A stretch of 64,000 nt of DNA from Azospirillum sp. 412522 (GTDB lineage Bacteria; Pseudomonadota; Alphaproteobacteria; Azospirillales; Azospirillaceae). Position numbers and translations under genes: made by a program. The notes below the pieces were generated by a model. The model was not told the DNA's origin. It saw only the letters and a list, made by a program, of their open reading frames with translations, and ran no database searches. The DNA lies in assembly GCF_019805165.1 (NCBI RefSeq), contig NZ_RWIJ01000028.1, positions 18,300 through 82,299 on the forward strand, read 5' to 3'. Position 1 is the first letter of the stretch; each line of letters opens with the position of its first letter. Of the stretch, positions 18,553 to 25,752 are shown piece by piece.

Positions 18553-18627
18553 CCGCCCACCGGAACGCCGGGGCTTGGACGCCTGTTGGGGAGCCAGACG
18601 ATCCAACCGGCAGGAAGGAGTTTCGGC

Positions 18628-19233
18628 ATGCCTCGCTACTCGGGATCAGGTTATTCGGATGCGGACGGGACGGGCTGGCTGTCGGCGCGCGGGCTGGCGA
18701 TGATGGCCGGCGGGGCGGCGCTGGCGCTGGTGGCGAGCCGGCTGCTGCCGCCGGTGGTGGCGCAGCTGGCCGGCACCGCCCGCCATGCCGCCGGGCGCGA
18801 CGGCATCGATGCGCTGATCGACGACCACCGCCACATCCAGGCGTTGCTGGTCGAGATGGTACAGACCCCCATCGACGCGCCGGGCCACCGCACCCGGCTG
18901 CTGCTGCGGCTGAAGCGCCGGCTCGCCGCCCATGCGATGGCGGAAGAGGACGTGGTTTATCCGCTGCTGCACGAGGAGGCCCGCAAGGAGGAGGACGCCA
19001 AGCACCTCTACGGCGAGCATGCCGAGATCAAGATGCACCTCTTCACCCTGGAACAGACGCCGAAGGACGACCCGCGCTGGCTCGCCGTCGCGCTGGACCT
19101 GAAGCGCATCGTCGACGGCCATATCCGGCAGGAGGAGGAAATCGACTTCCCCGCCCTGCGCAACAGCCTGGACGACGGCCAGACCGCCATCATGTCCGGC
19201 GGAGTCGCCCGCGAAAAGGCACTGATCCTTTGA
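18628..19233 (+). CDS. Membrane-anchored hemerythrin-domain protein
   Basis: A 201-residue protein with a single hydrophobic helix at about 20-45, then a four-helix HHE domain. The di-iron ligands are visible as DDHRHIQALLVE, HAMAEEDVVYP, GEHAEIKMHL and DGHIRQEEEIDFP, all with the His and Glu/Asp spacing of bacterial hemerythrins. Such proteins bind O2 or NO, or sense iron or oxygen. The anchor suggests a role at the membrane. The start at 18628 follows AGGAAGGAG. A Zn alcohol dehydrogenase follows after 102 bp. The combination looks like a stress or detoxification set, but that is inferred. Confidence 0.9.
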   Translation: MPRYSGSGYSDADGTGWLSARGLAMMAGGAALALVASRLLPPVVAQLAGTARHAAGRDGIDALIDDHRHIQALLVEMVQTPIDAPGHRTRLLLRLKRRLAAHAMAEEDVVYPLLHEEARKEEDAKHLYGEHAEIKMHLFTLEQTPKDDPRWLAVALDLKRIVDGHIRQEEEIDFPALRNSLDDGQTAIMSGGVAREKALIL

Positions 19234-19258
19234 CTTTCCACCAAAGGTAAGGAGGCTT

Positions 19259-19285
19259 CCGGCGGCGGAACGCTCCGTCCGCCGG
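19259..19285 (+). other. Stem-loop between hemerythrin and dehydrogenase genes
   Basis: CCGGCGG at 19259-19265 pairs with CCGCCGG at 19279-19285 around a 13-base loop. No T-run follows, so it is more likely an mRNA-processing or partial-attenuation hairpin than a strong terminator. Confidence 0.4.
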
Positions 19286-19335
19286 GCCTGTTGCCCCCCA
19301 GACGACCGCAAGCGAGCCGCTGGGGAGAAGACTTC

Positions 19336-20508
19336 ATGAGAGCACTGGTCTGGCACGGCGCCAACGACATCCGCTGCGACACGGTCCCCGATCCGGAGAT
19401 CGAGCACCCGCGCGACGCCATCGTCAAGGTGACGACCTGCGCCATCTGCGGCTCCGACCTGCACCTGCACGACAATGTCATGCCGGGCATGGAGAAGGGC
19501 GACATCGTCGGCCATGAGTTCATGGGCGAGGTGATGGAGGTGGGGTCCGAGGCCAAGAGCGCGCTGAAGGTCGGCGAGCGGGTGGTGGTGCCCTTCACCA
19601 TCTGGTGCGGCGAATGCGACCAGTGCAAGCGCGGCAACTATTCGGTCTGCGAGCGCTCCAACCGCAACAAGGCAATGGCCGACAAGCTGTTCGGCCACAC
19701 CACCGCCGGGCTGTTCGGCTACACCCACCTGACCGGCGGCTATGCCGGCGGGCAGGCCGAATATGTTCGGGTGCCGATGGCCGACCGCACCCACATCAAG
19801 ATCCCCGGCGGGCTGACCGACGAACAGGTGCTGTTCCTCGGCGACATCTTCCCCACCGGCTGGCAGGCCGCTGCCCAATGCGACATCCAGCCGACCGACA
19901 CCGTGGCGATCTGGGGCTGCGGCCCGGTCGGGCAGATGACGATCCGCAGCGCCATCCTGCTCGGCGCCCGCCAAGTGATCGCCATCGACCGCGTGCCGGA
20001 ACGGCTGGCGATGGCCAAGGCCGGCGGCGCCATCACCATCGATTTCGAGGAGGAAAGCGTCGTCGAGCGGCTGAACGAGCTGACCGGCGGGAAGGGTCCC
20101 GAAAAGTGCATCGACGCCGTTGGCATGGAGGCGCACGCCACCGCTACGCTCGATTCGATGTACGACCGCGCCAAGCAGGCGCTGATGCTGGAATCGGACC
20201 GCGCCCATGTGCTGCGCGAGATGATCTATGTCTGCCGCCCGGCCGGCACGCTGTCGATCCCCGGCGTCTATGGCGGTCTGGTCGACAAGATGCCCTTCGG
20301 CATGGCGATGAACAAGGGCCTGACCTGGCGCATGGGCCAGACCCACGTCAACCGCTGGACCGACGACCTGCTGAACCGGATCCAGGAAGGGCAGATCGAC
20401 CCGTCCTTCGTCATCACCCACACCGTTCCGCTCGACCAGGGACCCGAGATGTACAAGACCTTCCGCGACAAGCGGGACGGTTGCATCAAGGTGGTCCTCA
20501 AGCCCTGA
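19336..20508 (+). CDS. Zinc-dependent alcohol dehydrogenase, formaldehyde dehydrogenase-like
   Basis: A 390-residue medium-chain dehydrogenase. The catalytic zinc ligands appear as CAICGSDLHLHDN and VGHEFMGEV. The structural zinc loop has four cysteines in CGECDQCKRGNYSVC, and the cofactor fold starts IWGCGPVGQMTIRSA. The length and the insert after the structural zinc (FGYTHLTGGYAGGQAEYVRVP) match the glutathione-independent formaldehyde dehydrogenase-like group, which uses NAD and often acts on aldehydes or diols. The exact substrate is not readable. GGGGAGAAG precedes the start. The next gene begins 10 bp after the stop, suggesting one transcript. Confidence 0.92.
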   Translation: MRALVWHGANDIRCDTVPDPEIEHPRDAIVKVTTCAICGSDLHLHDNVMPGMEKGDIVGHEFMGEVMEVGSEAKSALKVGERVVVPFTIWCGECDQCKRGNYSVCERSNRNKAMADKLFGHTTAGLFGYTHLTGGYAGGQAEYVRVPMADRTHIKIPGGLTDEQVLFLGDIFPTGWQAAAQCDIQPTDTVAIWGCGPVGQMTIRSAILLGARQVIAIDRVPERLAMAKAGGAITIDFEEESVVERLNELTGGKGPEKCIDAVGMEAHATATLDSMYDRAKQALMLESDRAHVLREMIYVCRPAGTLSIPGVYGGLVDKMPFGMAMNKGLTWRMGQTHVNRWTDDLLNRIQEGQIDPSFVITHTVPLDQGPEMYKTFRDKRDGCIKVVLKP

Positions 20509-20518
20509 AGGTGACGTC

Positions 20519-21058
20519 ATGGCCTATTACGACCGCTCCTCGGCCGGAGACAACCTCGCCCGCGGGCTGGGCTGGTTCAGCATCGGTCTCGGCGTCGCCG
20601 AGCTGATGGCCGGCCGCAGCATCGCCCGCTGGATGGGGATGGAGGACAAGACCAACCTGATCCGCGCCTATGGCGTGCGGGAGATCACCGCCGGCGTCGG
20701 CCTGTTGGCGCTGGGCGATCCCAAGCCCTGGATCTGGAGCCGCATCGCCGGCGACGCCGTCGACATGGCGACCCTGGCCGCCGGCATGAAGGACAATCCG
20801 CGCGCCGGCAACGCCCGCATCGCCTTCGGCGCGGTGATGGCGGCGACGGCGCTGGACGTGGTCTGCGCCCAGAAGCTGCATCAGGAAGAGGCCTATTACC
20901 GCAGCCTGCCTGTGCCGGACTACAGCGACCGCAGCGGCTTCCCCCGCCCGGTCTCGGCCATGCGCGGCGCGGCCAGCGATGCGCCCGTCGGCGAGGACAT
21001 GCGGACGCCGAAGATCCTGCGGTTCCAACCGGCGCAAAGCCAGTCCGCAAACTCCTGA
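20519..21058 (+). CDS. Small membrane protein of unknown function (often named cyclase/dehydrase)
   Basis: A 179-residue protein with three or four short hydrophobic helices in the first 125 residues and a polar C-terminal tail. It resembles proteins annotated in other alphaproteobacteria as cyclase/dehydrase-associated membrane proteins, where the name has no functional basis. It probably travels with the alcohol dehydrogenase: the gap is 10 bp upstream, and the nitrilase-like gene begins 6 bp downstream. I cannot assign a function. Confidence 0.75.
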   Translation: MAYYDRSSAGDNLARGLGWFSIGLGVAELMAGRSIARWMGMEDKTNLIRAYGVREITAGVGLLALGDPKPWIWSRIAGDAVDMATLAAGMKDNPRAGNARIAFGAVMAATALDVVCAQKLHQEEAYYRSLPVPDYSDRSGFPRPVSAMRGAASDAPVGEDMRTPKILRFQPAQSQSANS

Positions 21059-21064
21059 CGAGAG

Positions 21065-22558
21065 ATGCAGCATCCGGCCGACCTCTTCATGGAGCTGTGG
21101 CGCCGGTTGCAGGCGCGCCGCGACGAGGTCCGCACCCTGGCCCAAGGGCTGGAGGCGGACCACGCCCGCGCCGGACGGCTGGCGGACGAGGCGGCGGAGC
21201 GCCTGCGGCACGGCGTTCCGGCGCTGGAGGACTGGACCGGATCGTGGTTGGACCGAATACTGGCGGCGGCGCAGGCGATCGACGCATGGTTCGCGCCGCT
21301 GGTCTCCCGCTACGATTTCCGGGCCGACGCCCCTCTTCCGGCCGAGCGGTTGGAGGCGCGGCGCCGGCTGAACCGTGACGGGCGCTTCAATGCCGATCCG
21401 GCCGACGGGCAGCTGATCCTGCGCCCCGGCCTGCTCGCCCGCGCGATGAACATCCGCGAGACGGCGCCACCGGGAAGCGATCCCGACGCGTTCGATCCCG
21501 TCGATCTGTTCACGAACCTGCTCGTCGTGCCGCCGTTCCTGACCATCGGGGCAGAGCGCGAAGGCGATTCGGAACGGCGCATCGCGGTGGAGTATCGGCG
21601 CCTCGCCATGGTGTCCGACCAGGACCCGGGCGATCCCGCTTGGAAACCCGTCATCGGGGTCGTTCCGCTGGCGGAGGCAGAGGACGACCTCGCCATCCAT
21701 CAATTCCGCCGCGACGGCGAGGACTGGTACGACCCCGCCCCACGCGACGTGAGCCGCCGCGCCGCCGACGCCGTCGCCGGGCTGGCCGCAAGGGGGGCCA
21801 ACTTCATCCTGTTCCCCGAGGTTTCCGCCGGACCCGAAACCGTGTCCGCGATCCAGCAGGCCCTGCGCGCCCAGGCGGTGGGCGGCCCGATCCGCTACGC
21901 TTTGGTGGGCGTGAGGGAGGTGGTGGCCGGCAGGCCGCGCAACCGGGCGATCCTGCTCGACCGCTGCGGCCGGATGGCCGGCAGCCAGACCAAGCTGCAT
22001 TGCTGGGACCTCGACGGCGACCAGTGCCGCTCCTACGACCTGCGCGACCGCAATGGCCGGCTGCTGGACTGCGCACGCGAAGACATCGGGACCGGCGACC
22101 GCTTCACCCTATTCGACCTGCCCGACCTCGGCCGGCTCGCCGTCGCCATCTGCGAGGATCTGGGGCGGACGGAACCCAGCGCCTGGATCGCGTCCGGCAT
22201 GATGGTCGACTGGCTGGTCACCCCGGTGATGGACAGCGGACTGACCACCGAACGCTGGCAGGCGAAGGAGGGAGGCGAATCCTCGCGCGCCGGTTCTTGC
22301 CGGGTGATCGTCGCCAACAGCATGGCACTGTCACACCGCTTCAACCGCTATTGCCGCACCAACGGCGAAGAGGACATGGTGATCGAGGACTGCGGCGTGG
22401 CCCTGCTGTTCCAGCCGCGGGCGAGCCAGGCCGGCGCCCCCCACATCGCCTGCCTGACGCTGCCGCTGTCGGATCCGGCACCCGGCTATGTCTGCGCCCG
22501 CTGGACGCCGGGCGACTGGCCGGCCTTGTCGGGTCCCGAATCGGAGGGGGGCGAATGA
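21065..22558 (+). CDS. Nitrilase-superfamily protein with helical N-terminal extension
   Basis: A 497-residue protein. The C-terminal part, from about residue 215, is a carbon-nitrogen hydrolase domain with the full triad: Glu252 in LFPEVS, Lys310 in QTKLHCW and Cys363 in AICEDLG. The first 130 residues form an Arg/Ala-rich, predicted helical region, and 130-215 contains a proline-rich link. I do not recognise either. Stand-alone nitrilases are about 270-300 residues, so roughly 200 residues are extra. The next gene overlaps the stop by four bases (ATGA), so the two are likely translated together. Nitrilase domains also occur fused to defence reverse transcriptases, but no reverse transcriptase is present here. 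Substrate unknown. The ribosome site is weak (GAGAG). Confidence 0.85.
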   Translation: MQHPADLFMELWRRLQARRDEVRTLAQGLEADHARAGRLADEAAERLRHGVPALEDWTGSWLDRILAAAQAIDAWFAPLVSRYDFRADAPLPAERLEARRRLNRDGRFNADPADGQLILRPGLLARAMNIRETAPPGSDPDAFDPVDLFTNLLVVPPFLTIGAEREGDSERRIAVEYRRLAMVSDQDPGDPAWKPVIGVVPLAEAEDDLAIHQFRRDGEDWYDPAPRDVSRRAADAVAGLAARGANFILFPEVSAGPETVSAIQQALRAQAVGGPIRYALVGVREVVAGRPRNRAILLDRCGRMAGSQTKLHCWDLDGDQCRSYDLRDRNGRLLDCAREDIGTGDRFTLFDLPDLGRLAVAICEDLGRTEPSAWIASGMMVDWLVTPVMDSGLTTERWQAKEGGESSRAGSCRVIVANSMALSHRFNRYCRTNGEEDMVIEDCGVALLFQPRASQAGAPHIACLTLPLSDPAPGYVCARWTPGDWPALSGPESEGGE

Positions 22559-23058
22559 ACGCGCTCGACCTGGCCCTTCAAAGAGTGGGCGATGATCTGC
22601 TCGACGCTATCGGCCGGCAGGACTGGGCGGTCGCGGATGCGGAGTTGGAGACCTTGGCGCAGGAGGCGGTCGCCGCGACGGTGGCGAACCGAAGGGATGA
22701 GCTCGCCGCCCTCGCACGGGTTGCCGCCCGCTGTCACACGGCGCTGTCCCTGCGCGACGATCCTGGCGGTGAGGACATGCACCGACTCGGGCAGTTGCGT
22801 GCGCTCGCGGTGATGATCGCCGCCGCCCGCGGCCGGACTCCGCCGCGCCCGGCCGAGTCGCTGGCCGCATCCGGCACAGCGGGCGCCGCGGTTCTGGCGG
22901 CGCTGGAGAGCGGCCCACAGACCTGCCCCGCCCTGGTCGAGGCGACCGGGCTGTCGGCCGAACAGGTCGGCGGCGCCCTGCCGGAACTGCGCGCCGCCGG
23001 CCTCATCCGCTCCTGGCCGGCCGGGCGGCTGACCGTCAACGCGCTTCGATCCAGCTGA
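22555..23058 (+). CDS. Small helical protein with C-terminal winged-helix domain
   Basis: A 167-residue protein. Residues 1-100 are predicted helical and acidic/alanine-rich. Residues 105-165 look like a winged helix of the ArsR/MarR/DprA type, with ALESGPQTCPALVEATGLS as a helix-turn-helix and LRAAGLIRSWPAGRLTVN as the wing. It may bind DNA, or serve as a protein interaction module for the nitrilase-like protein whose stop codon it overlaps. No known family could be named. A REP-like palindrome that may end the transcript lies 30 bp downstream. Confidence 0.7.
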   Translation: MNALDLALQRVGDDLLDAIGRQDWAVADAELETLAQEAVAATVANRRDELAALARVAARCHTALSLRDDPGGEDMHRLGQLRALAVMIAAARGRTPPRPAESLAASGTAGAAVLAALESGPQTCPALVEATGLSAEQVGGALPELRAAGLIRSWPAGRLTVNALRSS

Positions 23059-23087
23059 AGCCAAGCAATCACCCATCGCGACAAACG

Positions 23088-23110
23088 CCCTCTCCCGGGA
23101 CGGGAGAGGG
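23088..23110. repeat. REP-like palindrome, possible terminator
   Basis: Perfect 10-bp arms CCCTCTCCCG and CGGGAGAGGG with a GGA loop. It sits between the convergent winged-helix gene and the MHS transporter gene. It has the same core as the elements at 11896, 31518 and 56915. Confidence 0.8.
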
Positions 23111-23136
23111 AATTCTCGGCGGGCGGATATCCTCCG

Positions 23137-24447
23137 TCAGGACGACAGCGTCTTGTTGATCTTCAAGGCCAGCAGCGTGCAGACCGCCCCCGACAGCAGG
23201 TAGAGGCCGGACGCGATCAGCCCGAAATGGCTGGACAGGAACAAGGCGACGAAGGGCGCGAAGCCGGCGCCGAACAGCCAGGCCAGATCGGAGGTCATCG
23301 CCGATCCGGTGTAGCGGTATTGCTGGCTGAAGCCCGACGCCACCGAGCCCGACGACTGGCCGAAGGACAGGCCGAGGATGACGAAGCCCAGCACCATGAA
23401 CACCAGCTCGCCGACCTTGCCGGCGTCGAGCAGCATCGGGGCGAAGCCGCTGAACACCGCGATCGCCGCGGCGCAGGTGCCGAGCAGCGTCCGCCGCCCG
23501 ACGCGGTCGGCGATATAGCCCGAGGCGACGATGGCGACGACGCCGAAGGCGGCGGCGATCACCTCGATCACCAGGAAGGCGCCGGTCTCCTGATTGGCGT
23601 TCAGGAAGATCCAGGATAGCGGGAAGACGGTGACCATGTGGAACAGGGCGAAGCTCGCCAGCGGGGCGAAGGCGCCGATCACCACGCGCTTGCCTTCCAC
23701 CTGCAGCGTCTCCACCACGGGGGCGGGCTGCAGCTCGCGGTTCACGAACAGGCGCTCGAACTCCGGCGTCTGGACGAGTCGCAGGCGGGAGAACAGGGCC
23801 ACCACGTTGATGGCGAAGGCGACGAAGAAGGGATAGCGCCAGCCCCAGGCGAAGAAATCCTCCGCCGACAGGCTGTTGACCATGTAGGCGAACAGGCCGC
23901 TCGCCACGATCAGGCCGATGGGCGCGCCCAGCTGCGGGATCATGGCGTACCAGCCGCGCCGGTTCTCCGGCGCGTTCATCGCCAGGAGCGAGGCCAGCCC
24001 GTCCCAGGTGCCGCCCAGCGCCACGCCCTGCCCGATGCGGGAAAGGGCCAGCAGCCATGCGGCAGCGACGCCGATGGCCTCGTAGTCCGGCAGGAAGGCC
24101 AGCGCCACTGTGGAGATGCCCAGCAGGAACAGGGCGATGGTCAGCTTGGCGCTGCGCCCGTAGCTCTCGTCGATGGCCATGAATATGAAGGTGCCGATCG
24201 GTCGCGCGACGAAGGCCAGCGCGAAGATGGCGAAGGACCAAAGCGTCCCGGTCAGCGGATCGACATAGGGGAACACCAGCTTCGGGAAAACGATCACGGA
24301 AGCGATGGCGTAAACGAAGAAGTCGAAAAACTCGGAGGTCCGGCCAATGATCACGCCGATGGCGATCTCTCCGGGATTGATCCCGTGATGCCGTGCGTTC
24401 ACCAGCCTCGCATCCCGTTCAACGGCCGCAATCGATGAAGTCGTCAT
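23137..24447 (-). CDS. MFS transporter, metabolite:H+ symporter (MHS) family
   Basis: A 436-residue, 12-helix permease. The start of helix 1 (GVIIGRTSEFFDFFVYAIAS) and the motif after helix 2 (ARPIGTFIFMAIDESYGRS) are characteristic of the MHS group, which imports carboxylates, shikimate, proline/betaine and similar compounds with protons. The substrate is not readable. It is divergent from cyoA with about 180 bp between, which contains two palindromes. Either gene could use these, and the transporter may be co-controlled with the oxidase. Confidence 0.9.
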   Translation of the reverse strand: MTTSSIAAVERDARLVNARHHGINPGEIAIGVIIGRTSEFFDFFVYAIASVIVFPKLVFPYVDPLTGTLWSFAIFALAFVARPIGTFIFMAIDESYGRSAKLTIALFLLGISTVALAFLPDYEAIGVAAAWLLALSRIGQGVALGGTWDGLASLLAMNAPENRRGWYAMIPQLGAPIGLIVASGLFAYMVNSLSAEDFFAWGWRYPFFVAFAINVVALFSRLRLVQTPEFERLFVNRELQPAPVVETLQVEGKRVVIGAFAPLASFALFHMVTVFPLSWIFLNANQETGAFLVIEVIAAAFGVVAIVASGYIADRVGRRTLLGTCAAAIAVFSGFAPMLLDAGKVGELVFMVLGFVILGLSFGQSSGSVASGFSQQYRYTGSAMTSDLAWLFGAGFAPFVALFLSSHFGLIASGLYLLSGAVCTLLALKINKTLSS

Positions 24448-24485
24448 ATCGGCCCCGGCTGCGTAATTTCGCTTGCGATGATCCG

Positions 24486-24524
24486 CAGATCATACAATAT
24501 GTCACCGCAACAGTCGGTGATCTG
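24486..24524 (+). promoter_or_regulatory. Nested inverted repeat upstream of cyoA
   Basis: CAGATCA (24486-24492) pairs with TGATCTG (24518-24524), and inside it TCACCG pairs with CGGTGA. The -10-like TACAAT lies at 24493-24498. It sits in the MHS transporter/cyoA divergent region and could be a regulator site or an RNA hairpin. Confidence 0.45.
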
Positions 24525-24545
24525 TCAAGCACGCAGGAGTCGGGG

Positions 24546-24566
24546 CATTGGACAAATTGTCCAATG
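24546..24566 (+). promoter_or_regulatory. Perfect palindromic operator candidate upstream of cyoA
   Basis: CATTGGACAA and TTGTCCAATG are perfect 10-bp arms around one central A, about 60 bp before the proposed cyoA start. The size and symmetry fit a dimeric repressor or activator. The sequence does not match the FNR box, and it does not resemble the RegA sites as I know them. Confidence 0.65.
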
Positions 24567-24628
24567 TCGCCGCTGGGGTATGGGCGCTAGCTGTCTCCCC
24601 AAAGCAAACCTTGGATACAGGTCCTGCC

Positions 24629-25738
24629 TTGAGCCGTTATCGCGCAATCGCCCTGCTGCCAGTGATGGCAGCGTTGAGTGGCTGCAACCTGGTCGTGCTG
24701 AACCCGGCCGGCGACGTTGCAAGCCAGCAGGGTGACCTTGTGGTCATCTCCACCCTGCTGATGCTTCTGATCATCGTCCCGGTCATGGCGCTTACCGTGC
24801 TGTTCGCCTGGCGTTACCGTCAGTCCAATAACACGGCCCGCTACGAACCGGACTGGGACCATTCGACGCAGCTGGAACTGGTGATCTGGGCCGCCCCGCT
24901 GCTGATCATCATCTGCCTGGGTGCCATCACCTGGGTCACCACCCACAAGCTCGACCCCTACCGGCCGCTCGACCGCATCGCGTCGGACAAGCCGCTTCCC
25001 GCCGGCGCCAAGCCGCTGGAGGTCCAGGTGGTGGCGCTCGACTGGAAATGGCTGTTCGTCTATCCGGAATACGGCATCGCGTCGGTGAACGAGATGGCGG
25101 CCCCGGTCGACCGGCAGATCCGCTTCAGCCTGACCGCCTCGTCGGTGATGAACGCCTTCTACGTTCCGGCGCTGGCGGGCATGATCTACACCATGCCGGG
25201 CATGGAGACGAAGCTCCACGCCGTGATCAACGAGCCGGGGACCTACAAGGGCTTCTCGTCCAACTACAGCGGCGCCGGCTTCTCGCACATGCGCTTCAAC
25301 TTCCTCGGCCTGTCGAACCAGGATTTCGACGGCTGGGTGTCCAAGGTGAAGTCGGCCGGCGGCTCGCTCGACCGCAACGCCTATCTGGCGCTGGAGAAGC
25401 CGAGCGAGGCCGTTCCGGTCCAGCATTTCGGCACCGTCGATCCGAAGCTGTTCAACGCCGTGGTGAACCTGTGCGTGCGTCCCGGCACCATGTGCATGAG
25501 CGACATGGCCGCCATCGACCGCGCGGGCGGGCTGAACGCCGGCGGCAAGGCCGCGGCCGACGCCATCCTGCGGGCCAACACGCTGGCCGGCTTCCCGGAC
25601 ACGCAGCCGACCGGCCTGTGCACCGTCGCCGAGGCGGTTGAAGCCGCCGCAAATTCGGGCGCCGTGCAGCGCCCCACCGTCACGCCGATCAGCGCGTCCG
25701 CCTCCCCGGCCGGGCCGCAGCGGCTGGCCAATCCCTGA
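24629..25738 (+). CDS. cyoA: Cytochrome bo3 ubiquinol oxidase subunit II
   Basis: Subunit II of the quinol oxidase, 369 residues from the TTG start at 24629. That start gives a short lipoprotein signal, SRYRAIALLPVMAALSGC, with cleavage before Cys. Two transmembrane helices follow, then a cupredoxin domain (VVALDWKWLFVYPEYGIA; MNAFYVPALAGMIYTMPGM). The CuA ligand cysteines of cytochrome c oxidases are absent, as expected for a quinol-using enzyme. A Cys-containing C-terminal extension of about 60 residues beyond the core is present. Other in-frame TTG codons at 24548 and 24611 are possible, but the first lies inside a palindrome and would spoil the signal peptide. First gene of cyoABCD. Confidence 0.95.
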   Translation: MSRYRAIALLPVMAALSGCNLVVLNPAGDVASQQGDLVVISTLLMLLIIVPVMALTVLFAWRYRQSNNTARYEPDWDHSTQLELVIWAAPLLIIICLGAITWVTTHKLDPYRPLDRIASDKPLPAGAKPLEVQVVALDWKWLFVYPEYGIASVNEMAAPVDRQIRFSLTASSVMNAFYVPALAGMIYTMPGMETKLHAVINEPGTYKGFSSNYSGAGFSHMRFNFLGLSNQDFDGWVSKVKSAGGSLDRNAYLALEKPSEAVPVQHFGTVDPKLFNAVVNLCVRPGTMCMSDMAAIDRAGGLNAGGKAAADAILRANTLAGFPDTQPTGLCTVAEAVEAAANSGAVQRPTVTPISASASPAGPQRLANP

Positions 25739-25752
25739 TTGGGCACACCGGC

